Assembly (NCBI GenBank): GCA_038496675.1 | Contig: CM076669.1 | Span: 13,202,767-13,266,766 of the forward strand | Direction: 5' to 3' | Length of the DNA stretch: 64,000 nt | From: Rachycentron canadum | Taxonomy: Eukaryota > Chordata > Actinopteri > Carangiformes > Rachycentridae | Shown here: positions 11,514 to 24,296 of the stretch, in pieces | How positions within the stretch are numbered: the stretch's first letter is position 1 | How the letters are laid out: the number at the start of each line of letters is the position of its first letter | The notes under the pieces: generated by a model | What the model was told of the DNA's origin: nothing | The model's database searches: none | Seen by the model: the letters and a program-made list of their open reading frames with translations, nothing else | Made by a program: the position numbers and the translations under genes

Positions 11514-12479
11514 GCGACGCCGGCCTTGACATCCACACTGGCATCCCGTAGAGCCCAAATGTAGCCAGCCTGCACAGAGCATGCTCCACGGCTTCCTGCG
11601 TTTACAACAGAACTACTTTGATACTACTGTTACATGCCCACAAGGAGACTGAGAGCGAAGGTGATGACGGGCCCTGCTGACGGACAGAACAACACACAAC
11701 GGGCCGCCATCACATCCAGACAGAGAGAAAGGCAGATGTACTGTATCTTTAGCACCTATTAGATCTGTCCATACTGATGTTTCCTGAAGCTAAACATTAA
11801 ATCCATGTTGTCATATTTATCCCAAAACATTTACGCATAAATATAAGATTGTGAAATGGTTTAGTTCTAAAAAGATGTTACAGATGTCACAGATGTTGGA
11901 GCATGGTAAAAAATGGTTGTACGCTTGTATAAAAGATGAATCAGTCAGATGTTAAATGAGTTGCCAGCTATGCCATAACCATTAGACACACATTTTTTCA
12001 TTCCTGAAGAAGAGGTGGTAGAGATGATTAAACTACACCTTATGCACACAACAGTTCTTATTGCATAGGGTCAATGCAGCTGCACTGGTTCACATCTGGA
12101 GGCAGGTGTACTGTCTGATTGGTTGGCCACTGGAACTGCTGATTTAATCCTCTAAGTCAAGGGCTCCTCAGCAGTACTAATGTGTCTTGGGTCCAATGCT
12201 GTTAGATTCAGTAACTTTTGAACTAGCCCAGACTCCTCCTGCTGGCTGCCTGTTTCTCCCCATGAATCTCACCATTCAAGGTTCAGTTCTGGTTCAGCTT
12301 CACTCACTGGTGTCACTCACTGGTATGAGCAATGGGCCAAGTAGAAAAAGATGAAAATAAAAATAAAGGTACTGTCTTTGTAAGGACTTACTCCAGAGTC
12401 TCTGGCACACTCTCAGTGGGTGCTGTGGCTTCCACCAGGAAAACACTTCTTATTTTTATGAACAGGATCTCTAGAAGAA
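11514..12479 (+). other. plekha5: plekha5 3' UTR and intergenic start
   Basis: Read as 3' UTR. Candidate polyadenylation signals are ATTAAA at 11796-11801 and, further away, AATAAA at 13667-13672 and 14524-14529. The sequence does not decide which is used. No coding region is seen. Confidence 0.45.
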
Positions 12480-12795
12480 GAGAGAACGATGTAGCTCTGT
12501 TGGTTTTATCAGACCGTGACCTAGAGGACCCACCGGGACTGTTTACAGCTGAGTGTGAAGCAGCTGGTGTTGGAGTCTGCACCTCCCACTCTGAGAGCAC
12601 GGTGCACTGTAGAAGACGGAGTAGGTTCAGGAATTGAGTTGAGTCTGGATCATCCTTAGAGAGAGGACAAGGAGCTCAGACATCTAAAAGAAAGTTGGAG
12701 TGGAACCTTTGAGAGAAAGGGACCAGTGGAGGTGGTTCAGGTATCTAACGAGGATCCTGGACATCCTGGTCCTTCGTGGTCTATCATGCTTGTCC
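12480..12795 (+). mobile_element. non-LTR retrotransposon relic (degenerate)
   Basis: The DNA pattern (GTGAAGCAGCTGG, ...TCTGCACCTCC, GAGCTCAGACATCT, CAGTGGAGGTGGTTCAGGTA, ATCCTGGACATCCTGG) resembles the 3' part of the reverse-transcriptase frame of an abundant fish LINE. The frame is broken by several stops and it is not active. Recognition is from memory of the pattern, not from a search. Confidence 0.45.
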
Positions 12796-12829
12796 AACTC
12801 AAAGGAGGCCATTAGGTATCAACACACCC

Positions 12830-13110
12830 GGCACCTGACATGTAATGTCACTGCAGATGTCGAATTTTGGTTGTTAATGAAAATCAGGTTGACGTCAAAA
12901 CCCAACTTCGGCTAACTGACATTGTGTTTAGCTGTTTGTCTAAGTAGATGTTGGGTCTTGCTCACCGAGTAGATCGTCGATATTTTTATGTCAAGATGAC
13001 CTCACCGTGAGATGTTGGAAGACATTGGATTTTATGTCAAGTTAATGTTGGCGTTAGACGTTGTCCTGGTGTTTTGGTACCTGACGTTCAACCAAATACC
13101 AAGATCTAAA
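12830..13110. repeat. TTGACGTCAA/ACCCAAC-type dispersed repeat
   Basis: Carries recurring short units (TTGACGTCAAAACCCAAC, ATGTTGGGT, TTATGTCAAG twice, GACGTT) that read as diverged copies of one another, typical of a short-period fish repeat. The boundaries are approximate. Confidence 0.4.
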
Positions 13111-15460
13111 AACGTTGCTGGCCAGCTTCAGGCCTGCAGGGAATAAACACAAGGGAACAGATGGCGACACTTGGACATGAATAGGACATTTTATCAGTTT
13201 CTGTGAGCTGCAGGTTTATACAAGCCACTGGAAAATGTAGTTAGAGTGCATTAGTCCTTCCTGTTTTGCTGATGAATATTTATCACGTTTGTTTGGCATT
13301 TGTTAGCTAATACTACCTGTCCAGCTGCAGACTGCAATATAAACTTGGATTACCACATTTTTTAAATTTGTACTTTTTGCTGATCAGGTCAGGACGTAAA
13401 AAAAAAAAAAAAAAAATTCTGTTCCGTCTTTTATGTCCTTGCCTCATGTTACCACAGAGTCTAACCTGATGTCCATCATTCTTCCATTATTTTAGAAGCG
13501 CTACAGCTGTAAGTTTAAGGAATGAAACCATTTCACAATCTGGACTGTATGTACAACTCGTTTTGGGGGTAATATAGCTCCATAGAAACATGTTGCCAAA
13601 TACATACACACGTGTCAATATACAAAACTTTTGATACCTTACTAAGTATTAAAGTCAGTTTAACATAATAAAGATTAAAATTAGAGTATTGTACTGGTCT
13701 GGAGGGAGGGGATGTTAGCTGTTACTGGGCTGCTGGAGGGGAGTGTACAGCTGTATATAGGAGCACGCAGACGGGCTAAGCACCAAAACTCAACACACAT
13801 GCAGTGCTTTACTTTAACCCCAAAGTGACCGCTGATGGTCTTGGATTTTAAATCTGCTCTGATTTTAATTCTTTGTGTTGATTTGAGACCAGAGGCTCCC
13901 TTATCGCTCTATCATTTGCACCTGCAACATAACAGATTGTCCTTCATTGGATATATATATATATAATATATATATTAAAAAAAAGTATATAAATGATCTT
14001 AAAGCAGGTTTTTACTTCAACAAGGTGCCACTTCATGCTGCTCTTTTCCTCTTTTTTTGGACAGAACTAAGTCTCTTGCAGAAGTTGGGATTATTTATGT
14101 CAAGCAGACAGTCTGTTGGACGACACACACACAGTATGTGAATGTTTTTGATTTTCACTCTGCTTTTTATTTTTCAGCTGTCCCTTTTTGTTTCTCTCTC
14201 TTTGGTTTACATTAGTTAGGAGATATACAGTAAAGAGGCTGAGGACATGACACAGAGGTTGCGAATTTGTCCCAGGTGGTGAAAAAAAAATCGGAGAATA
14301 GCACATGTACGAAGCAATAAGTCGGACTTTGGAGCTCCAGGATATAAAAGAAATTTAAGAGATGTATAAACTGTAAAAAAAATAATAAAATAAAACAAGA
14401 TAGCATAATTTATGTACACACTGAAAAGAAGAAGAGCGAAAATTATAACTATAAGAGGTTATTATTAATATTATTAGGGTCAATATGCAAAAAGTTCATA
14501 CCCATCTGTTTTATATCATGTGAAATAAATGTTGATGTTCTTAAAACATGCTCGTAGCTGTTTTTTTTTTTAAATCTTAATTAACTTTGCTTTTGAATTT
14601 GCTTTTCTGCTCTGATCTTTCTCGTTGACCATTTATCTGACTTGACATGTGACTCCCTTCAATGGAAACAAGTCATAGACATGAGTGAGCTGGTAAACCA
14701 AGAGGGATTTTTTTTTCTATCTCAGGCAGTAGAGAGGTCAAAATGTCCATTGTTTTTATAAGAAAAAAGCCTTTTTAACTCTTTTACTATTGGATGATTC
14801 CTCAGATTCATCATGGGTCCTATTGGAGGGCCCAGATCCAAGCAGAAGGAAATGCGTTGAGTAGACAAAGTTCGATCTAAATTCAAGATGGCTCGTATAA
14901 AAAGTGGAGGCCTTCAGCAACAGGGCCATAGCTGAGATACATATAAAAAGGTTCCATACAACAATAGTAAGTGCACCCTGAACTTACCTAATAACACTGA
15001 TCAACAAGCTAACACTTCATGCAGAAAAACAAGATGATGATGATGAAGACTGAACAATTAATAGACTTAATTAATAGAATTTCCAGTCAATCAAGTAACT
15101 TATTTCAACTGTAATTGTATAGTAATGGTGTAGTAGTGTAGTGTAATTGGCCCTTGAAAAAACTAATAAGCAGATATTGAGTCAACTATTCCCAAAGTCA
15201 ACAACAAACTAATAATACTGAAGTAATGTGTGTGCATGCACAGAAAAGTTGTATTTCACCATTGTTATGTATGGATTTACAGCCTGTGTGCTGTGGAACA
15301 TGTTCATATGTTTTGGCATCATATACCTGCAGCTATAGAATGAACAGAGGGTTATTTCCCCCATGTTGGCACAGGCAGAGCATGAGCAGGCCTTCATTTC
15401 AATGCAACAAGTTGGCCACTCAGGTCAGTGCAGTTCAGTGTCCAGGCTGAGTGTGGAGGG
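13111..15460. other. intergenic, plekha5-aebp2
   Basis: AT-rich, with a poly-A run (13399-13416) and an AT microsatellite (13950-13974). Short open frames lack domains. Nothing else could be supported. Confidence 0.5.
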
Positions 15461-15763
15461 TTAGTTCGGGACCAGCTCGGCCGTGGTCCGGACACCGGGG
15501 CCGAAACGGGTTAAAAACTGCACTGGCTCCTTCAGGAATATCCGCCTCGCTGAGATAAGAACGTGCCTTTTCAGCACTTTTTGAGTTGGATCATTTTTCT
15601 GTTTGTCGGAACACGTGGAGCTGAGAGGCCACAATGCCAAAGATCGCCTATGTTTACGAGGATGGGTCACTCGTTTTTTCACAGCAGAAGCTCAGTCTGC
15701 TCCTCCTAGTGGTGCAATGTTGTACTCACATTTTTTTTTTTTTTTTTTTAGTCTGGAAAGCAA

Positions 15764-15882
15764 ACCAATCAGCGAGCAAATATCTGACCAATCCCAACTA
15801 TTTATCTAAAACTGGGCGGGTTTGATACGATGAGTGACAGAGGAGCACTGCACAAGCACCTTTATTAACTAAGATGGCTGCC
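15764..15882 (+). promoter_or_regulatory. promoter-like cluster: two CCAAT boxes, GC box, YY1-like site
   Basis: ACCAATCAGCG lies at 15764-15774 (NF-Y type), a second CCAAT at 15788-15792, GGGCGGG at 15814-15820 (Sp1 type), and AAGATGGCTGCC at 15871-15882 (YY1 type, including an ATG). This order and spacing suit a promoter with its start region about 700 bp upstream of the aebp2 start codon. It could instead be part of a dispersed repeat. Confidence 0.4.
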
Positions 15883-15911
15883 ACTGTTGTGCAGAGGTCT
15901 GTGGATTATAG
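15874..15911 (+). CDS. candidate alternative first coding exon (hypothetical), phase-compatible with aebp2 exon 2
   Basis: ATG in a good context opens MAATVVQRSVDY and reaches an ATAG/GTGAAT donor after 38 nt, leaving phase 2. aebp2 exon 2 needs exactly this phase (AG + T = Ser), so splicing would give a short isoform with VDYS joined to IGSTLMD. Mammalian AEBP2 has a short isoform with a different first exon. There is no transcript evidence, and chance or repeat origin is possible. Confidence 0.25.
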
Positions 15912-16433
15912 GTGAATTTTCTCTAAAAGAAGAACAAACTACTGCAATATTACACTTGATGTTTGTCATTCTACTGTCAGGATGTGGAAGAAGTTTAATT
16001 TACTGGCTGTTCCCGCTTGGTGCCATGTCACATGCTTCGTTTCTCTGACAAGGCCCCTTGGAAATTAAGAATAAACTGTGAATGGGTCTGGTGAAGCCAA
16101 GCTACATTTTGTGATTGTCTTCATTGTTATCATATCTGGTATAAAGACAAAAATGTTGAATATCATTTAAAAAAAATAGTTTAACTGCTAAATCAGGATT
16201 TTTGGGGGGCTTGTAAGAGTTATTTTAAAGAGGCTTACATGATTTTTATGTCAGCTATCATGAGTATCAAGGTGTAAATTATATTAAAAGGTAAAAGCAG
16301 CATGGATAGTTCTGTGTGCATTGCTGTTTTAGATGCTTTTGACTCAGTGTAAATATCAAAGATGGTGAAGTCATGTGCTGGCGCGGAGTGAGGCCTCACC
16401 TCAATAAGCCAGCTTTGACCATGCGGGGCCCCG

Positions 16434-16439
16434 ACGTCA
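16434..16439 (+). promoter_or_regulatory. aebp2: CRE half-site in aebp2 5' region
   Basis: ACGTCA occurs in a locally GC- and CpG-rich stretch (about 16380-16560) that forms the probable aebp2 promoter and 5' UTR. No TATA box is visible. Confidence 0.4.
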
Positions 16440-16557
16440 CGCGAACCCCCTGCTGTGCTTTACGCTTGGAGCGGAGAGTGAGTGGAGGAAAGAGGGCAGC
16501 TTGAGGGCAACTTTTCGAGAGGAACATCACCGAAATATCTTCCCGTGCTGATCCAAA

Positions 16558-17078
16558 ATGGCTCAGATAACGACCGAAGGGGCCGAACAAGACTCTCAGC
16601 CGACGTCGGATCAAAACGGCACCGGTGAAACAGCAGAAACCGGCACAGAGGAGCAGGCCGTGCCGGACCCCAAACAGGAACCGGGCGACAACAACGAGAA
16701 CAGAGTAGGAATGGACGTGAACAGTGGCCGCGGAGCGTCGGAGGAGCACGGGGACGACCCGTCTCCTGGTCCCGGCGCCGACAAAGAAACCGCCTCCCCG
16801 GCTGAAAAACCAGACAACGGTGAGGGGGGACCCGGCGGTAAACTCTCTGAACCGGGGAAAAGTCCCGTTCAGGGGAGTTTGGCGAGTAGCGTTGATTCCG
16901 CACAAGAGGGCTCCCGGGTGCTGAAACAAGAACAAAGAGAGGGGGAGAGCGTGTCCTCTCTGCCCAGCCACCGCACAAAGACCGCGGAGAGAGCCGAGCA
17001 CGGCACCAAGAGACGGGCCAGCGTGGAGCTCGCCTCTTCGGATGGAGAGCCGCTCAGCCGGATGGATTCAGAGGACAG
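16558..17078 (+). CDS. aebp2: aebp2 coding exon 1
   Basis: 521 nt ending in phase 2 (ag/gtctgt). It encodes MAQITTEGAEQDSQ and an acidic Gly/Ser/Glu-rich region, then KRRASVELASSDGEPLSRMD, which matches the end of mammalian exon 1. The exon is GC-rich, and a 201-codon open frame antisense to it (16396-17001) is only a composition shadow. Confidence 0.93.
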
Positions 17079-19088
17079 GTCTGTAGTGAGCTGTGTGGAG
17101 AGGCCTACACTGATTTCAGCCTAAAGGTGGTGTTGGGTCACAGCACCGTGCCAAGTTCACTGGTTTCGCTGAGGACAGTTTGTTTACAGGATCTGCACAG
17201 GCAGCACTTGTTCAGCACACAGGCACCGGGACGAGTCTATAATTCACCCCACAACAGCTCAGCTGGCGCCTTTTATTACTATTATTAACACTGCACCACC
17301 TCCAGCTGTTCTGCTCCACTGAAATAACACGAAAAGGGCCCATCAGCCTCGGTGGAGGTCTGTCTGTTTGTCCACTGCACCACCCTTTTACCTCTTAATG
17401 TTGGTGGTGTAGATGCTGTGCAGCATTAATGTGTGTTCAGCTGCAGGCACACTGTTTGCCACCGGTGACCCCCAAAAGTGGTGTTTATCTGGGATGTGTC
17501 TGTATTTAAATATTTTATTCTGTTATTAAGGTGAAATAATGAAAAAGTCAACAAGGAAAGAAAAAAAAAATAGATATATTTCAAGGATCAGCTTTCATTT
17601 CCTCTTCATTTCATGACCACTCTCTCCCCTGCAACCTCTTGTGGTCTCTGTCTGGCTGGAGACCTCACCTTTACCTTAGTAGCCATCGAAATCCTGATAT
17701 TTTTACCCACATGTTTGTAAGTAAGTCAGAGTTTAAAAATAGAAAAAAAAACCATACAAGTATGAAGAGAGTAACATATTCAGTACTTGTTTGAAAGCAG
17801 ATGTTTGCCATGTGAGTTTAATTTCAACGCAAACACAACATTTCCTGCAGCTTTTTCCTAGTGAAAGTCTTTCAGCAGTCTGAAGTGATTATGGACATTT
17901 TACCAGGAAGCAGCTGCGGAAAGTGTTGAGATATCCTCACAGGGGCCCGTGGCTCTTTAACATTATTAAAAGTCCCCTTTTTTTTTTTTTTTTTTAGCAC
18001 TTCCTCTATGTTTTATGGTGTTGAAATACCATACGAAGGTATATATGTGGTTTTAAGGACCAAAACCATCTCATTGTTGTTTTTACATCCCAGGCTTCTC
18101 TCTGGAGCTCCAATAACAACAAGGTTAAATGGTGGGTCCAGGTGGGCTAGGCTTGGTGGCATGACTGAGGGCAGCAACTGTTTCCTTGTGACATCACAAA
18201 GTCACAGAAGTCCTGACGGGTGGTTTTAAGGCTCAGTTTCTGAATACAGGCTGTGAGCATTTCTCTGGACTGAGACCTTTGATACTTTCACACTATTAAT
18301 TTAAGACCTAGACCTGTTTTATAATCGAAGAAGAGATGGACGTGTACTTTTATACTGTGTGGGACCTTTAATATTATGGTTTAACTGAGTTCAGCTTTTC
18401 AACTTTCGTCAGGTCAGTGATTTGCTGGTGAACAGGTGGTCAAGTGCAGGTATTAATAATAGTTCAGCCAAACATCCAGGACACAGGTGAGGGCTTGTTG
18501 CTGTGTCCTGCCTGCCCACCCTTTGGTACAGAACTGCATGTCCCTACATTGTCTGGACATTTTGAACATCACAGCCACGGAGCTTTTAATTGACATAAAA
18601 ACGCTACACAGCTGTTTTATAGTATGACTCAGGAGTCTACACACTCTGTCACACGATCACAGCAGAAATGAGTTTGTCTTTTATCACAACAATCAAAAGG
18701 TAAACAGTAAGAATACTACCTTCGTGTAACAAAGTGTGCACTCACTGGACATGTACGCCAGAAAATGTATCAGCGACTACTTTCATTATTAGGTAACAGT
18801 TTATGTGTCATACCAGATGGTCTGTGGATGTTAAACTGTTGGTCGGACAAAATAAGACACCTGGAGGTGGTGCAGTGAAGACGTCACACCGGGCTGAGGG
18901 AAATAACAACACACATTTTTCACAATTTTCTGACATTTAATCAGCAAAGATAGTAAATTCAGATGTAGTTAGCCCTAGTACGGGTTTCCTCACACTTATG
19001 TCCTTGGACCAATAGAGCGTGCCCAGTTGGCAGGTTGTGGGTTTAAGACTTCCTCTTGCCTGGCAGGTTGGCTTCCTGTTGCCTCTCC

Positions 19089-19119
<31 letters not shown>

Positions 19120-21808
19120 ACTGGGATAAATTAATTGAATATATGAATTGATATTGATACTGTTCAACTCGTTCCACTGAATGGATCAGATTCTCCTCGA
19201 ACTGAGCGCCGGTCTGAAGCCAGCGCTTCAGCCTGTCTGCTGAGACACACTGGACAGTTGAGGGCAAGTTGTGCAGTCAGACGACAGGTGTTGTGTACAG
19301 ATATGGCCCTTACAAACGACACCGGGCTGTGGTCAGAGCTTGTGGTTTGCGCTCTGTCCTGTGAGTGTTTGTGGCTAATAGTGCAGAAAACAGAATAGGA
19401 GTGTAACAAAAGTGTCAATGTTTGGCAGTGTTGAGGAACCCTGAGTGCTACTCATGTGGCATTGTCTCCACATACATGTTTCACAGTAAAGGCCTTTATG
19501 CATTTAATGTGCACATCCAGGATGGATGGTTTAATATCAGCAGAAGATCCTCAAAAGCTGCAGAAGAGGAAATTTAATTTAATTTCTATGATTCAGAGTA
19601 GGGTTGAGTAATTAATCTAAATATTACCCACATTGCAGTGTGGCCAAGTCAAATATCCACATCACAGGATCTGCAATTTTCATGATAAAGTTAGAAGCAT
19701 TGTGGCGTGACAGAGATGCCCCCAGTCTTTGAATCATGGTCTCCAGATGAGGTTCTTTGGTACAAGCCAAAAATATCATTTTAACTTATTACTATAACGG
19801 TGACTCATATCACAGTCACAATATCTGTCAAAAAAATCACAATGATGTTTTTTGTAAAACATATTGTCAGTCACAGTCCAGTGCTTTGGATCTGTGCATT
19901 AGTTGTAAAAACTTTATTAAAGTCATGACCTTAAATCTGATCCCTCAAAATGAAGCAGTCAGGATGTGAATAGAGGTGTAGTTATCGGTTGATTCCGCTC
20001 CCTCCCTGTTTTTTCTGGCTTTTTCTCGGTTCATTAGAGAGTGAACTTCCCCTTGAGGCATCAGTGATGTTCACGCTGCGAATCAAGCGGCGCCGTCGTG
20101 ATACTGTGAGCTAAAGCCTGAACTTCTGCCAGAATCCTCTTGCCACCGGTCACGCCAACTGACACGATGTTGTGAAACCTGTACCGGACGCACCTACACT
20201 GCTTGCCGTGTGTTTCTAGAGCAGCAGTGGATCACTACAAGCACTTCCACTCAAAAGACCTGTTTCCACTTTGATGACAGGAAATTTAACTGTTTCGATG
20301 CCACTGCGTGATTCACTACCTCAGCTCCTACAGTTGCTGTGAATGTACCAAAAAATAATAAGCTACTGGATGTTTCCAATCAGGTTTGTGTCTAGTTTTT
20401 AGACTACATCCTGACATGTGAAGCTTGAATCAGACAGGTTTGATATGTGCTGTTGAGTCACTGCCTGTAAACCAGGCTGCCACCCACTGAGCTTTTATGA
20501 GTGAAAGACAGAGCCAGATTTCTTTGTGACTAAGACGAGCACACAGACCTTTAACTGGTATTTTACATTTCCTTAATTACTGTCATTATTGATCAGTCTG
20601 CTGATTATTGTTTCCACTGGATGTTTGGTCTCTAAAGTGTTAAAACAAAGTAAAAAGTGCTGATAACAGTTGTGTGTAGTTAGTACCAAACTATTATAGA
20701 AGACAAAGAAAAGCAGTAAAGGCTCACAAGTTAAAACCAGGAAGTGTTTGGTTTGTTTACTGTCTAAAAGACATAAGGTGAAGGTAGTTCATAGACTGAG
20801 GTTGACTTCTTCCAGCAGTAAGAGCCAGATGGAACTATTGGCATTGCAGATGCTTCTGGCAATAGATGATTTTGCTGATTGACTATTTTCGGAGCGATTA
20901 CTAAGAGCTTGTGCCTTTACCAATGTCAAGATGGTGTTTGGCTCATTTTCCAGGCTCACTGACCTGTTTTTACTAGAGAGAAGAGGAGATTTGAAGCTAC
21001 ATTGAGTTGAGTTTAGGTTCTTAAAACCTCAAACATATGTTGTGGATATCAACAATTTAAATAAAACACAGAAAAAAGTGTCAGAAATGGGACTTTCAAA
21101 GACGCAGGGATTTTGCGCTCGAACTTGGAAACAACCGCAAAGACGAGGACTGTGAGAGCTGGAGCATCTCCAAATTGTCAATTGTTTCACACTATTTTAT
21201 TATATTATTCATAAAAATAAATCAAATTCAAATTCCTTAATTTGTCCCACAGTGGGGAAATTGCAGTGTCACAGCAGCAAAGAACACAAAAACAGTGCAA
21301 GATGATTAGGTAAGGGTACAAAGGGATAAAGACAATAGTAGTAAATGTAAAAGGGCTTCAATGCTGTTATATAGACAAGTTTGTGCTCTTTGACATTTGT
21401 TCACACACAAGCTTAAACATACCAACAGTGGTTACTAACTTGTTGAAATTATTGAACGCACCTCAGGAAGTTTTTCTGATTCCAACGCGTCCTGTCCACT
21501 TTGGCTGTTTGTGTTGTTATCAGCAGAGAACCCAGACTCCAGAAGAACAGATGTGACCGTCTGCTCCAAGACCAGTCTGGCTGCCCCTGGACTTTGGCTA
21601 AATCCAGCTGTTGTGGCAGCTGTAAGACCACACTGTAACTTTTGTTCCCAGAGAGCACGGTGGCAGCTGGGCACTGGTGTGTGTGTGTGTGAGGCGCACA
21701 GTAAACTTGTGTGTTTCAGAGGTGTTAGTCCTCTTGTAGAATGTGTAAACTTGGCCCCCACAGAGAAAAAGTATGGACAGTGATCTGAGCAGATGGTCAT
21801 GTGACTTG

Positions 21809-21852
<44 letters not shown>

Positions 21853-24240
21853 CAGCTCTATCATACATGGATCCTAAAAATTTACGCTGCTCTCACCAAA
21901 GCTCAGATGAAACTTGGAGACAGATGTTCAACAGCCAGTGGTTTCAGTTCACTTCAGTCTGAAACCTGTTTGAGGGGACAGCCCATCGCTAATGGCAGTG
22001 AATGTGATGAGTAGGTATTAAACCACTTCACCCACTTCTGTGATAGTAAAAGCTGAGACAGTTTTGAAATGAAGGAGCCGAACGAGGAGACTCTGGCTCC
22101 AATTGTTTTCACCTCAGTCTGAGCCGCCGCTTTTCAGACACACTTCATTTTGCTCTGAGCCAAAGAGTGGACGTGCTCACACCTTGGAAACAAGTCAGAG
22201 ACCAGGAAAGAGCAGTATCCGATCAGAGAGCGGGGGGGAAGTGGAGGCAGGAGGTCCAGGGCGAAGTGAGGTAGTGTTTATATGTCTGACATCTGAGTGC
22301 AGCTGTGAGGTAGATGCAGTAAATGTCAGCTGCCACCTGCAGTGATATCACAGCATCTGTTTGGTTTCATCATCTGCTGATGACATTTCATGACATTTCA
22401 TGATTCTTTCTAATAATCAAAGTTATTTCTTAGTTTAGTTGTCTTTAGCTTAGTTGCGCTCTGGATGATTATAATAAATATATAAAAATAATAAAGTTGT
22501 GTTATTGATATTCCTGTTGATGAATAGTTATTTCACATTTCTTTTCACAACCACTACTTATACATTTGCTCACAGAGCTGGTCTGAGATCAGTGTGACGT
22601 GAGCAGGACAGCAGCTCTTGTCGTTTGCATGTGGCGCCGGTCACGTTGATCATGTATCATCAGTTCAGTAGTATTGTCTTTCTAATATCTTCTCTTTGTC
22701 GTTAATGTGTGTTTACCCTCCAGTATCGGCAGCACCCTGATGGACATGGAGAGCACGGCGTCCAGTGGCCGCTCCACCCCGGCCATGCTCAACGGTCACA
22801 GCGGGGGTGCTGTGTCTGGGGGTGGCTCGGCGCCAGCGGGGGGGAAGTCTCTGAGCTACACGTGCTGCTGGGATCACTGCCAGCTGCTGTTCCCCAGCAG
22901 CCCCGACCTGGCTGAACACATCAGAGCCACACATGTGGACGGACAGAGAGGAGGGGTCAGTGTCTTACGTCTCGGGGTTCTGTTCCCAAGGAATTAGTTT
23001 TATTTTACAAGATAAGCTTTGGTGGCGTCAAGTAACTGCAGACTTCCTTCAAACGCAGGTGCGAAAAAAAACAACAGTTGGAGTGAGAACATGATCTGAT
23101 CCAACCACAGCACAGAGTTTGATAGGAATAAATGGAACATCTCCAGTTTCTTAGATATTAAAAGACCAGGCCAGGCAGCAGTAACTGTCATTTTCATGTG
23201 TTGTTTGGAGAAGAAATCTACCATATTGACCATGAGGATCAAAAGACATAAGAGGAAGTCATTCTATGAAAGCATCATTAACTCAGCTGACCAATCACAA
23301 TTGAATAAGCCCTACAGCAGTTCACACCTCCATGTGCATCTCTAGTGAACTCTCGTGATCAGATCTCTCGTCTCGCTGCAACTGTTGGTTTTTGTCAGTT
23401 TATCTGTGGGGGAGAGAGAGAGGAAGTCCAGCAGCATCAATGCACAGCTCTACAGTTAAATCAGGTTCTATCCATTTGAAATAGCAACATATTTTTCTTT
23501 CATGAAACTGTGGCAGAGGATGTGAGCAGAGGAGGCGGTCCTTCACTGTGGCCCTGGATACATTTGTTTTGACACTGCCACATGTGGTCCAGACCACGTC
23601 CAAATGTGGTCTGAGTGATCAGATCTCAAATACACCCTCAATATCACACCTGAACTTACAGCTGTCCTCCTGAGACAGATGTTAATACCAGGTGTGAACT
23701 GAGCCACAGTCACACTCGCACCCCGGAGGCTGTGGACTTGACTCTGACAGCATCTTTCTTCATCTGTGACAGCAGTTTTTGTTTTGTTTTGTTTTTTTTG
23801 GCTTCCTGACAGATGATTCAGGCCACAGTGTCTTTGCAGTGAGGATTTTGCTTTGGACTCATTTGTACTTGTCTTGAATTTATTCCCTCTGTGGCAACAG
23901 ACTCTCAACAGACTTGAAGACACCTGCCAAGCAACAAGAAGGCTTAACCCATAATGCAACACTCTGTGGGAGAATCTTTCCATTTTAACATGTAATGTAA
24001 TGTGATCTAATCCTTGAAGATCGATTATGATACAACCACTGCTTTTTTACATGTAATAGCCACCAACAGTGGCGGCTTCCTGTGCAGTTCCTGCTGGGAA
24101 CAGGGCCAGAAAACTCCAGACCCAAGGCACTTTCTGAACAATACACATAAAAGTTTATTTTTATAAGTTATATAATATCTCCACCAAGGAGGTTATGTTT
24201 TCACTTGTGTGTCTGTAAAATAGAGAAGAACCTATTATTA

Positions 24241-24296
<56 letters not shown>

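Larger units (their letters stand above)
17079..22723 (+). other. aebp2: aebp2 intron 1 (5.6 kb)
   Basis: Contains a dispersed repeat (about 17980-18375), CA microsatellites (19089-19119, 21811-21848) and AT-rich unique sequence. I looked for a short-isoform first exon like the mammalian one and did not find a convincing candidate. An ATG-TAC frame at 18751 lacks a good donor in phase. Confidence 0.6.

Noticed and set aside
15634..15825. Frame beginning MPKIAYVYEDG
   Set aside because: It runs into a poly-T tract, has no family match, and the region may be a dispersed repeat.
16396..17001. 201-codon open frame on the minus strand
   Set aside because: It lies antisense to GC-rich aebp2 exon 1, has no domain and no splice support; a composition shadow.
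18751..18790. Frame ATG-TAC-GCC in aebp2 intron 1 as the mammalian-like short-isoform first exon
   Set aside because: No donor in the required phase follows; resemblance is limited to the first residues.
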